From contig JAAKFB010000060.1 in assembly GCA_011065235.1 (NCBI GenBank), forward strand, positions 1 through 9,163: 9,163 nt of DNA, written 5' to 3'. Positions 1 through 7,077 of this stretch are shown one piece after another. Each line of letters begins with the position of its first letter. Positions within the stretch are counted from its first letter, which is position 1. This stretch comes from Chlamydiota bacterium. GTDB taxonomy: Bacteria > Chlamydiota > Chlamydiia > Chlamydiales > Rhabdochlamydiaceae. Under the pieces are notes generated by a model that was given only the letters and a program-made list of their open reading frames with translations, had not been told where the DNA came from and did not search any database. The position numbers and the translations under genes were made by a program.

Positions 1-1
1 T

Positions 2-583
2 GCAACCTGTCTTTTTCAACCCACGAGTGGGAGTGTTCTTTATGATGGAAAACATTATCAAGAATATACAAGAAATACACTAAACCGCTCCATTGCTCTC
101 GTCGATCAAATCGTGCAACTCTTTCCAGGAACGATTCGAGAAAACCTCACTTTGTGGAATCCCCAAATCCCTGATGAGGAAATCATCAAAGCGGCCAAAA
201 TTGCATGCATCGATGAGGAAATTGTTTGCCTGGCTGATGGGTATTACTCACAAGTTGCGGAAGACGGAAATAATTTCAGTGGAGGACAGCGTCAACGCCT
301 CGAAATCGCCCGAGCTATCTTGAAAAAACCCACATTTCTCATCCTCGACGAAGCGACGAATTCTCTAGATGCCATAACCGAAGCAAACCTCCTAGCCAAC
401 ATCCGCTCCCTAGGTATTTCTACCATTCTCATCTCCCACCGTTTGAATATATTTAAGAATTGCGATCGTATCCTTGTTTTTGAAGAAGGAGCCATCGCTC
501 AAGATGGGACACATGAACAACTCTCTAAAATCGAAGGACTTTATAAAAAGCTCTTAGAATTTGAGATACAGAAAAAATTATGA
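2..583 (+). CDS. ABC exporter ATP-binding domain, C-terminal part (5' end outside window); probable partner of the NHLP-type exporter downstream
   Basis: The reading frame is open from base 2 and ends at TGA 581-583, giving 193 visible residues. They cover an ABC ATPase domain from just after the Walker A motif, which lies outside the window, to the C-terminus. Visible motifs are the Q-loop (VDQIVQLFPGTIREN), a signature FSGGQ (nt 275-289), Walker B LILDEA (catalytic E at nt 350-352), a canonical D-loop NSLD (nt 359-370) and the H-loop ISHR (His at nt 437-439). The domain looks catalytically complete. It would power export of a substrate across the inner membrane. The stop overlaps the next start as ATGA, so the two are translationally coupled and probably form a heteromeric exporter. 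In NHLP-type loci the partner usually carries an N-terminal C39-like peptidase and a permease; that part is not visible here, so the peptidase is inference. ABC identity is near certain; the subfamily rests on the neighbour. Confidence 0.9.
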   Translation, partial: ATCLFQPTSGSVLYDGKHYQEYTRNTLNRSIALVDQIVQLFPGTIRENLTLWNPQIPDEEIIKAAKIACIDEEIVCLADGYYSQVAEDGNNFSGGQRQRLEIARAILKKPTFLILDEATNSLDAITEANLLANIRSLGISTILISHRLNIFKNCDRILVFEEGAIAQDGTHEQLSKIEGLYKKLLEFEIQKKL

Positions 584-2718
584 CTGAAAAAGATATAGAA
601 GATTCTCTTAGTGAGCTTGCTAAAGTCATTTCAAACAAAAGGCAAGTTGAACTCTTAATGACATCGGATAAAACAGATCTTGCGCATATCTGTGCCTTAA
701 TTGGACAGGCAGCGGGATTTGAGCTCAACCCCAGGAGTTTAAAAGAAGCGACCCTTGAAGAGATCTGCAAAAAAAGTGATTTGCATTATCGCAAAATTTT
801 TCTCCCCCAAAATTGGTGGGAAAAAGACCATGGACCTCTTATAGGATATTACCAAAATAAACCTGTAGCTCTCTTGTATGAAAAAAATCGCTATCTCATC
901 GTCTCGCCAACTTTAAAGCAAAAACTTGCTGTCAATGCTCAAACAGGCGCAAAGATCCACCCAGATGCTTATATGCTCTATCCGCCTCTTCCTGAAAATA
1001 TGGGAACCTTCCGGGCATTATTGCATGTTTTTTTCTATAATAAACTGCCAGACTATTTCTTTCTTGCAATTGCAGGTGCTCTAGCAACATGCGTCAGTTT
1101 CTTTTTCCCGCTTAGCAACAAAATTCTTTTCGATACTGTGATTCCTCTTTTTGATTTAACCCTGCTTGGACAAATCCTTTTAGGACTTATTATTGCAACC
1201 GCTGCATCTTCCATGTTTCTGCTTGCACGCTCATTCATCGGGTTAAGGCTCAATGCAAAAATCTCTCATCACCTCCAGCTCAGTATTTGGGATAGAATCC
1301 TCAAACTTCCGGTCAATTTTTTTAGAAAAATGGCCCGAGGAGATTTGATCCAAAGAACCTTAATCTTTGATACAATCCGTAGAACCCTTGGTCAACAAAC
1401 CCTAATTGCGCTCTTTGATGGCCTATTTGTCAGTTTATATTTAATCGTTATGTTTATCTTTAGCTGGCGCCTCACCCTCGTAGGTCTTGGGATAGTGACT
1501 GTTGCCTCCCTGTTTTTCCTAGTGATCGCCAGTTTTAAAGTACGTTGGGATAAAGCGCTTTTGCAATCCAATGCCAAAATCAATGCTTTTCTCATCTCAA
1601 TGATTACTGGAATTGACAAACTGCGTACTGCAGGAGCTGAAAATCAAGTCTTTGCAAGATGGGCAAAATACTATTCAGAAAACCAACGCATTACCTTGAA
1701 AAGCCAATTCTTTGAAGCGATGGCAAAAACAGCCAATCAATCCCTCTCTCTTCTTTCTTCCCTCTTGATCTTTGCTATAGTGATTTGGATGCGCTTTGAA
1801 GACCCCACTGTCATGACAATCGGGGAGTATTTAGCTTTTATCGCCGCATATGTTCCTTTCTCCCTAGCAATTTTCGAAGTACTCAACTCAGGCATTTCTC
1901 TCATTTCGCTCATTCCCTTTTGGCAAAGAGTACAGCCCCTATTGAAAACCCCTTTGGAAACGACTAAAGAAAAACAGCCCTCGGGTCCTATCAGTGGCAA
2001 AATCACAATCCAAAACCTCCATTTCCGCTATAGTGAAAACGCCCCTTTCATCTTCAAAGAGTTGAACTTAGAGATCGATGCGGGAGCACTCATTGCCATT
2101 GTTGGTCCTTCTGGGTCTGGAAAATCCACGCTATGCCGCTTGCTTGTTGGATTTGAAATACCCGAGAAAGGGAGTATTCAATTCGATGATAGGGATTCTA
2201 AGGAACTCATTCCTAATGAGTTACGTCAGCAAATCTCCTTTGTGATGCAACAGAGGGCCATTTTCGCAGGAACCTTATATGAAAACATCCTCTGTGATGG
2301 CCACTACAGCTACGAGGAAGTGGAAACAGCCCTTCGATTGACTACCTTTGACCGAGACATTAAACAGTTTCCAGCCGGCCTACAAACCATCCTTCCGAGT
2401 GGAGGAGGACTCCTATCGGGAGGAGAAAGGCAAAAATTGCTCCTTTCACGCGCACTTATTCGCCAGCCTAAAATCCTGATCCTCGATGAAGGTATGAATT
2501 CCCTTCAAAGCACAACACAAGCAGAGATCATCAAAGCCGTTAAGTCCTTGAAAATGACACGTATACTAGCCACACATCAACTCAATATTCTCACCGCAGT
2601 TGATCAAATTTTCTTGTTTGAAAAAGACAACATCGTGGCCAAGGGAACATTTGATGAATTGATCAAAACCAATCGCAATTTCAGCCAACTCATAGAAGCT
2701 CAGTCTGTAACGAAGTAA
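580..2718 (+). CDS. NHLP/NHLM bacteriocin-system-type ABC exporter, permease plus ATP-binding protein
   Basis: A 712-residue type-I ABC exporter half. Residues 1-150 form a soluble N-terminal region with the pattern WWEKDHGPLIGY and the later stretch DAYMLYPPLPE, which I recognise from the second ABC protein of NHLP-type peptide export loci. It has no Cys/His peptidase pair. About six membrane segments lie between residues 158 and 433. The ATPase domain spans about 478-712: Walker A GPSGSGKST (K515), Q-loop VMQQ, signature LSGGE (612-616) preceded by a Gly run as in this family, Walker B LILDE (D636, E637) and H-loop H666. One oddity is the D-loop, which reads NSLQ, with Gln643 where Asp is usual; the upstream partner keeps Asp. 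The start is fixed by the ATGA overlap with the upstream gene. The role is peptide or small-protein export at the inner membrane; the cargo is unknown. The two small genes downstream are candidates by position only. Confidence 0.88.
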   Translation: MTEKDIEDSLSELAKVISNKRQVELLMTSDKTDLAHICALIGQAAGFELNPRSLKEATLEEICKKSDLHYRKIFLPQNWWEKDHGPLIGYYQNKPVALLYEKNRYLIVSPTLKQKLAVNAQTGAKIHPDAYMLYPPLPENMGTFRALLHVFFYNKLPDYFFLAIAGALATCVSFFFPLSNKILFDTVIPLFDLTLLGQILLGLIIATAASSMFLLARSFIGLRLNAKISHHLQLSIWDRILKLPVNFFRKMARGDLIQRTLIFDTIRRTLGQQTLIALFDGLFVSLYLIVMFIFSWRLTLVGLGIVTVASLFFLVIASFKVRWDKALLQSNAKINAFLISMITGIDKLRTAGAENQVFARWAKYYSENQRITLKSQFFEAMAKTANQSLSLLSSLLIFAIVIWMRFEDPTVMTIGEYLAFIAAYVPFSLAIFEVLNSGISLISLIPFWQRVQPLLKTPLETTKEKQPSGPISGKITIQNLHFRYSENAPFIFKELNLEIDAGALIAIVGPSGSGKSTLCRLLVGFEIPEKGSIQFDDRDSKELIPNELRQQISFVMQQRAIFAGTLYENILCDGHYSYEEVETALRLTTFDRDIKQFPAGLQTILPSGGGLLSGGERQKLLLSRALIRQPKILILDEGMNSLQSTTQAEIIKAVKSLKMTRILATHQLNILTAVDQIFLFEKDNIVAKGTFDELIKTNRNFSQLIEAQSVTK

Positions 2719-2763
2719 TGTCTATTACTTTTTTTAATAAAAAAATATCTTACAAATTAATTC

Positions 2764-2778
2764 TATATTTGTTAAATT
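2764..2778 (+). promoter_or_regulatory. Possible promoter -10 region for the 61-residue gene
   Basis: The 113-bp gap after the exporter gene is extremely A+T-rich and holds several -10-like hexamers, TATATT (2764-2769) and TGTTAAATT (2770-2778, resembling an extended -10). A loose -35-like CTTACA lies at 2749-2754. In DNA this AT-rich such matches are easily found by chance. A local promoter is nevertheless plausible, because the hairpin at 2789-2804 could end exporter transcripts before they reach the small gene. Confidence 0.3.
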
Positions 2779-2788
2779 AAAATAACAA

Positions 2789-2810
2789 AGGGAAATAATT
2801 CCCTGTTTTT
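2789..2810 (+). terminator. Hairpin with T-run: exporter-operon terminator or leader attenuator
   Basis: A perfect 6-bp stem AGGGAA/TTCCCT (2789-2794 with 2799-2804) with a 4-nt loop is followed by GTTTTT. It sits 70 nt after the exporter stop and 21 nt before the 61-residue start codon. It could terminate the exporter transcript, or lie in the 5' leader of the small gene if transcription starts upstream of it. The stem is short, so termination would be partial. Confidence 0.45.
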
Positions 2811-2831
2811 CAAATCTAAGGAGATATAATC

Positions 2832-3017
2832 ATGGCTAAACGAAAAGCAACAGCTTCAACTCGACGTAAAGCTCGCGGTGGAACACACGATGAACCTCAT
2901 GGAGCAATTGTCCAAAAAACACTTTTAGGTTCAGGAGGTAAAGGAACAATTACAATTCAAACACCAGGAGGATTAATTTTAAAAATTGCTCAAGGTGAAG
3001 GAGTAATAGGCCTCTAA
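2832..3017 (+). CDS. Small basic Gly-rich protein of unknown function (61 aa), candidate exporter cargo
   Basis: I do not recognise this family. The start is well supported by AAGGAG at 2818-2823, 8 nt before the ATG. The first 17 residues are very basic and polar (MAKRKATASTRRKARGG). A middle GGTHDEPHGAIVQK follows, then a Gly-rich C-terminal part with alternating hydrophobics (TITIQTPGGLILKIAQGEG) that would fit a beta-hairpin. There is no signal peptide or membrane segment and no cysteine. The Gly-Gly after the basic segment is a conceivable processing site, but typical double-glycine leaders are acidic helices, so this is weak. It lies downstream of a peptide exporter and upstream of another small basic gene whose C-terminus looks similar. 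Options are an exported peptide, a nucleic-acid-binding protein, or an unrelated small protein. Its basic start superficially resembles ribosomal proteins such as bL27, but the rest does not match. Coding status is fairly secure; function is open. Confidence 0.72.
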   Translation: MAKRKATASTRRKARGGTHDEPHGAIVQKTLLGSGGKGTITIQTPGGLILKIAQGEGVIGL

Positions 3018-3039
3018 CCTCTCAGAGGATAGTTTTTTT
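3014..3039 (+). terminator. Rho-independent terminator after the 61-residue gene
   Basis: The stem CTA-A-CCTC / GAGG-A-TAG (one A/A mismatch, loop TCA) spans 3014-3032 and is followed by seven Ts (3033-3039). The stem begins within the stop-codon region (TAA at 3015-3017), so the signal partly overlaps the end of the gene. Confidence 0.6.
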
Positions 3040-3047
3040 CATTTTTT

Positions 3048-3081
3048 GGCGAGTTAATTGTATTTTAACTCGCCTTATTTT
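3048..3081 (+). terminator. Strong second hairpin between the two small genes
   Basis: A perfect 10-bp stem GGCGAGTTAA/TTAACTCGCC (3048-3057 with 3065-3074) with a 7-nt loop is followed by TTATTTT (3075-3081). As a tandem back-up to the terminator just upstream it would insulate the 61-residue gene. It also lies directly before the ribosome-binding site of the 42-residue gene (3082-3086), so a riboregulatory role is an alternative. Confidence 0.65.
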
Positions 3082-3090
3082 AAGGATTTT

Positions 3091-3219
3091 ATGAAAAAAA
3101 AGAAAACAACAAAAAAATTAAAACACTTAGAGTACGAAGGAAACACGATTAGTGAAACAAAAAAATATGTCCTCATAAAAACCCGCAATGGAGTCAAAAT
3201 TAAAATTCTAAAACGATAA
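3091..3219 (+). CDS. Very small basic protein of unknown function (42 aa)
   Basis: ATG at 3091 is preceded by AAGGA (3082-3086), 4 nt away, and the frame ends at TAA 3217-3219. The product begins MKKKKTTKKLKHLEYEGN and ends with KYVLIKTRNGVKIKILKR, so more than a third of its residues are Lys or Arg. It has no signal peptide, cysteine or membrane segment. The C-terminal stretch alternates hydrophobic and polar residues around an NG turn, as expected for a beta-hairpin. It resembles the C-terminal part of the 61-residue protein upstream (both show I-x-T-x-x-G followed by K-I). It stops only 5 nt before the end of the convergent HD-domain gene. I do not recognise a family. The ribosome-binding site and the likeness to its neighbour support a real gene, but its length and A-rich start leave doubt. 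Confidence 0.55.
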   Translation: MKKKKTTKKLKHLEYEGNTISETKKYVLIKTRNGVKIKILKR

Positions 3220-3224
3220 AAAGT

Positions 3225-5357
3225 CTAATCCGATTCTTTCTTTTTCTTTTCTGGATACTTGACTCGCAGATGCCCGGTGATAGAGAGAGTTTTGACGAGT
3301 GTCTTTTTCACGATGCCCAGCTCCTCAAAGGTCAGCTGACACTCATCGAGTTGGTTATCGTCTGATTTTTCTCGCACGAGCTTATCGACCATTTCATTGA
3401 GAGCCTCTTCGCTGATCTCATCGAGAGAACGGGAAGCAGCCTCCACAGTGTCTGATAACATAATGATCGCAGATTCTTTCGTATGCGGCTTGGGGCCTGG
3501 GTAGCGGAAGAGTTTCTCATCGACGGCTTCTTCACCCATTTGCTCCACCTGCTTGTGGTAGAAGAAATACACCAGGGTCGTGCCGTGGTGCTCACGGATG
3601 ATATCAATGAAGCTCTGAGGAATTTTGTGCTTGCGCGCTAGCGCCTCCCCTTCTGGAACATGCGCAATGATCACCTGGGTCGATTCAAGTGGCGTGAGGA
3701 GCTGGTGGATGTTGAATCCTCCGAGCTGGTTCTCGGTGAAGTAGTGGGGATTGAAAAGCTTTCCGATGTCGTGGTAAAGCGTAGCGACGCGGCAGAAAAG
3801 CCCATTGGCTCCGATAGCTCTTGCGGCAGATTCGGCCAAGTTGCCGACAACGAGGCAGTGCTGATAGGTTCCCGGCGCTTCGACGCTCAAGCGACGGAGG
3901 AGCTCGTTGTTGGGATCCATATACTCCATCAGCGTCATGTCGGTCATCACGTGGAAAATCGATTCTAAAAGAGGAAGAAGACCAATGACAAGGACGGCGA
4001 TCACAGTGATGAAAACCAGAGAGCTGACCAAGTCCTCTAAAAGATGGGTAGGGAGGAAAATATTTTGCGCTAAATTGAACGCAATGATTACAGGGACACA
4101 CGAGAGCCATACTTTTGCAAGGACCGAAAAGACCTCTTTGCGCTTGTGCATGTTACGTGCAAAGAGGATGGTCACCCACGAGGCAATCAAATTGAGGACC
4201 AAAAACCGGTCGTGATCGATCGCAAGGGTCACTCCGATGACAATCGCCAAAAAGGCCGATCCAAAGAGAGCCACTTCTCCGCCAACGAGAGCAAAAATTA
4301 ATATCGAAGCAAAGGGAACGATGATCGGGTAGCGGAAAATATCGATGAGGTAAATCGCTTTATTGACGAGCAAATATTCCGATACTTTGGAAAAAATGAG
4401 CGTCAAGATGATGATCGTCACCAGAAGCGTCATTTTTTGCAGAGAATTGAGGATTTTGGGATGGTTGATGCGGAAGTAAATGACACTCAAAATGGTGAAC
4501 AAAAGTGAGAGGAGAAGACTTCCCAAAATGGTGCGCGGAGCAAAGAGATTCCTCTCTTTTGCGATCGCTTCTTTCATCCCTTGCAACATCGCGAGATGGC
4601 GTGAGCTGACCCGTTCTCCGGGATCGACAATATGTTCTCCCGCATTGACCAGCGTGTACTGATCGGGAACTTTATCCTGAACAACGCGCCGAAGAGTTCT
4701 TTCAGCTGCGGGATCCGATTGCAAAGACCACGATTGATTTTCAAAAGCATCTAAGATGAAATTCGCAGATTCTGTGCTGAAATGGCCCGCAACAAAGACT
4801 TTTTCTCGAATCTGCTTCCAAAAAGATTTTGGCAATTTTGCAGCTTCCTGGAGGTTTTCAGGAGTATACGCGTAATAATTCTCCGTGGGAACGCCATAGT
4901 CTTTCATCTTTTGCAATGTACGAGAATTGGTGAAATGTGCTTGAGAAAGAGCATCTTCTAATTGATCGGCTCCTCGATAGAGCTCATCAAATGTCGCCTG
5001 CTTCAACTGATCCCGCCAGTCTTGCCTTGTGAGCAAATAATTCTCAAAATCCATCCGGATTTGGTGCAGCTGTTTTTCGCTGATCCGAAAAATCGTCCCA
5101 ATGTCCCGCACCGACTGCTGCTTGATCACAACAGTGGCTTCTTCATCGGGAAATTCAAAATCAACCTGAGCGATGATATAGCGCTCGGCAATCGATCCTT
5201 GTTCTAAAGTTTCGATGCGCACTTCGCGGAAATGCAAGAAAAGGGCAAGAGCGACAAAAAAAAGAATGGCAACAGTGAGCCGCTTTCCGAAATAGCCTTC
5301 ACCAAGCCATTCCTTCCAATGAAGTTTTTTACTTTCGTCTTTCTTTTTGCCCTTCAT
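3225..5357 (-). CDS. 7TM-HD family phosphohydrolase, probable cyclic di-AMP phosphodiesterase (PgpH/YqfF-like)
   Basis: 710 residues, the usual length for the PgpH/YqfF family. Order: a short basic cytoplasmic start; membrane segment 1 (about 27-43); a large extracytoplasmic region to about residue 270; a cluster of hydrophobic helices from about 275 to 470; and a C-terminal HD hydrolase domain. The metal set is visible: H500 (motif APGTYQHC), H529-D530 (YHDIGK), H566, H590-H591 (REHHGT) and D636 (MLSDTVEA). This spacing fits the 7TM-HD phosphodiesterases, which cleave cyclic di-AMP to pApA in Firmicutes. The extracytoplasmic domain may sense a ligand. Substrate specificity is inferred from family membership. 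The start at CAT 5355-5357 gives a basic cytoplasmic end before segment 1; the AGGG upstream is a weak ribosome-binding site only 2 nt away. The gene is divergent from dnaX and convergent with the small basic genes. Confidence 0.9.
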   Translation of the reverse strand: MKGKKKDESKKLHWKEWLGEGYFGKRLTVAILFFVALALFLHFREVRIETLEQGSIAERYIIAQVDFEFPDEEATVVIKQQSVRDIGTIFRISEKQLHQIRMDFENYLLTRQDWRDQLKQATFDELYRGADQLEDALSQAHFTNSRTLQKMKDYGVPTENYYAYTPENLQEAAKLPKSFWKQIREKVFVAGHFSTESANFILDAFENQSWSLQSDPAAERTLRRVVQDKVPDQYTLVNAGEHIVDPGERVSSRHLAMLQGMKEAIAKERNLFAPRTILGSLLLSLLFTILSVIYFRINHPKILNSLQKMTLLVTIIILTLIFSKVSEYLLVNKAIYLIDIFRYPIIVPFASILIFALVGGEVALFGSAFLAIVIGVTLAIDHDRFLVLNLIASWVTILFARNMHKRKEVFSVLAKVWLSCVPVIIAFNLAQNIFLPTHLLEDLVSSLVFITVIAVLVIGLLPLLESIFHVMTDMTLMEYMDPNNELLRRLSVEAPGTYQHCLVVGNLAESAARAIGANGLFCRVATLYHDIGKLFNPHYFTENQLGGFNIHQLLTPLESTQVIIAHVPEGEALARKHKIPQSFIDIIREHHGTTLVYFFYHKQVEQMGEEAVDEKLFRYPGPKPHTKESAIIMLSDTVEAASRSLDEISEEALNEMVDKLVREKSDDNQLDECQLTFEELGIVKKTLVKTLSITGHLRVKYPEKKKKESD

Positions 5358-5425
5358 AACCCTGATTCAAAGACCCTTATGGCCGAGTAAGCATACCAGA
5401 CCTAGGGAAAAAAGATCCATTCCTT

Positions 5426-5431
5426 TATAAT
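5426..5431 (+). promoter_or_regulatory. Perfect TATAAT -10 box close to the dnaX start
   Basis: TATAAT at 5426-5431 lies 10 nt before the dnaX ATG, so transcription would be expected to begin within a few bases of the start codon. No good -35 is visible at the usual spacing (TAGGGA at 5403-5408 is a poor match). No Shine-Dalgarno sequence precedes the ATG either. The 84-bp gap between the divergent genes leaves room for a promoter further upstream. Confidence 0.5.
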
Positions 5432-5441
5432 TAAACCTAAT

Positions 5442-6695
5442 ATGCAAAAATATCAAATCATTCCTAGAAAATTTCGCCCCTCACGCTTTTCTCAAGTGGC
5501 AGGGCACGAGGCAATCCTTGTCACGCTACGGAACGCCCTCGCCCAAAACCGCCTTGGACAGGCCTATCTTTTTTGCGGTGCGCGCGGCTGTGGAAAAACC
5601 ACCCTCGCCCGCCTTCTTGCCAAAGCGCTCAATTGCATCGGTCTCGATGAGAATCAAGAACCCTGCAATGCATGCACAAGTTGCCAGGAAATTGCCGAAG
5701 GGCGCAGTCTCGACGTCCTTGAAATCGATGGCGCATCGAATCGCGGCATCGACGACATCCGCCAGATCAATGAAACCGTCGGTTATGCTCCCAACAAAGG
5801 ACCATACAAAATCTACATCATCGACGAAGTCCATATGCTCACAAAAGAGGCCTTTAATGCCCTCTTAAAAACACTCGAAGAGCCTCCGCAAAATGTGAAA
5901 TTCTTCTTTGCAACTACAGAGCCCCATAAAGTTCCCGCTACCATCATCAGTCGCTGTCAGCGCTTCAACCTCGGACGGATCCCTGAGCAACACCTCACCC
6001 TCAAACTCAAACGGATTTGCACCGAACTTAACATTGATGCCAGCGAAGATGCCCTCATACAAATTGCTCGCCTCTCCGAAGGATCATTGCGCGACGCAGA
6101 ATCGCTTCTCGACCAGCTCATCTGCTTTGGCAAAACCCCCATCACCCTCGATCTCACACGTGAGATCTTTGGCCTCATCTCCAATGAACACCTCGCCGAG
6201 CTCGATGAAGCGATCCAAACCGAAAACCTCGATGCTGCCATCGCCTTCGCACAAAAACTCTATGAATCGGGCAAAGATATCGGCGCAACCGTCGATAGCT
6301 TCCTCGAACACTATCGCACTCACCTTCTCACCCCCCGCACCTATACTAAAGACCAGTGCCTCACAATTCTCGATATCCTTATGCAGTGGCAACAGCACAT
6401 GCTCAAAACTCCATTCAAACGGATCCACTTAGAGATGCTGCTGCTCAATCTGGTACGCAGCGCAAAACGCCTTCCCCTTGACAACCTCGTACAGCGCCTT
6501 CTCGAGCTTGAAAAAAGACAACCTCCAGTCGTCACGGCACCAGCACCTAAGCCAGCTCCACCAGTAGAGCCGCCCAAAATAGTAGAAGAAAAAAAACCCG
6601 AGCCATCCAAGGACGACACCCACTCCAGCCACTACGATACACTGATCCGTTTTGCTGCAGTCGAATTGGAAGGCATCGTTAATCAGGAGATATAA
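5442..6695 (+). CDS. dnaX: DNA polymerase III clamp-loader subunit DnaX, short gamma-like form
   Basis: DnaX is the ATPase of the clamp loader that places the sliding clamp on primed DNA during replication. This 417-residue protein shows the standard order: an N-terminus like other DnaX proteins (MQKYQIIPRKFRPS); Walker A GARGCGKTT (K52); the zinc module C65-C75-C78-C81; Walker B IIDEVH (D128-E129); sensor 1 FFFATTEP; the SRC motif with the arginine finger R171; and sensor 2 GSLRD (R217). The clamp-loader collar domain spans about 235-345. A Pro/Lys-rich linker (361-391) and a 26-residue tail end the protein. The length is near E. coli gamma (431), not tau (643), so the helicase- and polymerase-binding domains are absent. 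The start is set by family alignment, as there is no clear ribosome-binding site. An A8 tract (6589-6596) lies in the linker. ybaB follows after 2 nt. Confidence 0.96.
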   Translation: MQKYQIIPRKFRPSRFSQVAGHEAILVTLRNALAQNRLGQAYLFCGARGCGKTTLARLLAKALNCIGLDENQEPCNACTSCQEIAEGRSLDVLEIDGASNRGIDDIRQINETVGYAPNKGPYKIYIIDEVHMLTKEAFNALLKTLEEPPQNVKFFFATTEPHKVPATIISRCQRFNLGRIPEQHLTLKLKRICTELNIDASEDALIQIARLSEGSLRDAESLLDQLICFGKTPITLDLTREIFGLISNEHLAELDEAIQTENLDAAIAFAQKLYESGKDIGATVDSFLEHYRTHLLTPRTYTKDQCLTILDILMQWQQHMLKTPFKRIHLEMLLLNLVRSAKRLPLDNLVQRLLELEKRQPPVVTAPAPKPAPPVEPPKIVEEKKPEPSKDDTHSSHYDTLIRFAAVELEGIVNQEI

Positions 6696-6697
6696 AA

Positions 6698-7000
6698 ATG
6701 GGAAGTGGATTTTCCAAAATGAAGAAACAAGCGCGCATGATGCAAGAGCAATATGGCAAAATGCGTGAAGAGATGCAAAAAAAAGAACTCGTTGGCACAA
6801 GTGGCAACGGCCTCGTCACCATCACACTTGATGGAGAGCGCAACATGAAAGGGATCAAGATCAAGCCCGAATGTGTCGATCCAGAAGATGTTGAAGGACT
6901 CGAAGACCTCATCCGAGCTGCCTATGAAGATGCCGCCGCCAAAGTCGATGCAGAATCTGGCGAGGGCGATATGATGTCTTCCCTGCCATTTTCACTCTAA
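6698..7000 (+). CDS. ybaB: YbaB/EbfC family nucleoid-associated protein
   Basis: This 100-residue protein has the family layout: a charged, Met/Gln-rich N-terminal helix (residues 1-32), a central beta-sheet (LVTITLDGERNMKGIKIKPE) and a C-terminal helical part (VEGLEDLIRAAYEDAAAK). YbaB/EbfC proteins are dimeric DNA-binding proteins that coat the chromosome or regulate transcription. The gene commonly follows dnaX (often with recR after it in other phyla), as here. AGGAGA (6685-6690) lies inside the end of dnaX, 7 nt before the ATG, and the genes are 2 nt apart, so co-transcription is expected. The 3' half is duplicated as a fragment at 8401-8575. No convincing terminator follows; only weak hairpins lie in 7001-7077. 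Confidence 0.93.
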   Translation: MGSGFSKMKKQARMMQEQYGKMREEMQKKELVGTSGNGLVTITLDGERNMKGIKIKPECVDPEDVEGLEDLIRAAYEDAAAKVDAESGEGDMMSSLPFSL

Positions 7001-7077
7001 TCCGATTTTCGTAAATCATTCCTCTGCAGCAGCAACTCCTAGCAATCTTTTTCATCTTCAGGAGAAAGAGAGGCGAG

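Noticed and set aside
580..1030. C39 peptidase domain at the start of the 712-residue exporter
   Set aside because: No catalytic Cys/His pair is visible; the region matches the soluble N-terminal part of the second NHLP exporter subunit instead.
2832..3017. Ribosomal protein bL27-like or histone H1-like identity for the 61-residue protein
   Set aside because: Only the short basic N-terminus is suggestive; the Gly-rich beta-like remainder and overall length do not fit.
3685..4110. 141-codon - strand ORF within the HD-domain gene
   Set aside because: It is the same strand in a shifted frame over conserved HD-domain coding sequence; its Pro/Arg-rich composition is typical of a shadow.
5908..6432. 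Long + strand ORF of 174 codons within dnaX
   Set aside because: It lies in another frame of an unmistakable dnaX, is Ser/Pro-rich low-complexity, and has no family features.
7001..7077. Terminator for dnaX-ybaB in weak hairpins (GATTT/AAATC at 7004-7017; CTCCT/AGGAG)
   Set aside because: The stems are short or the loop is long, with no adjoining T-run.
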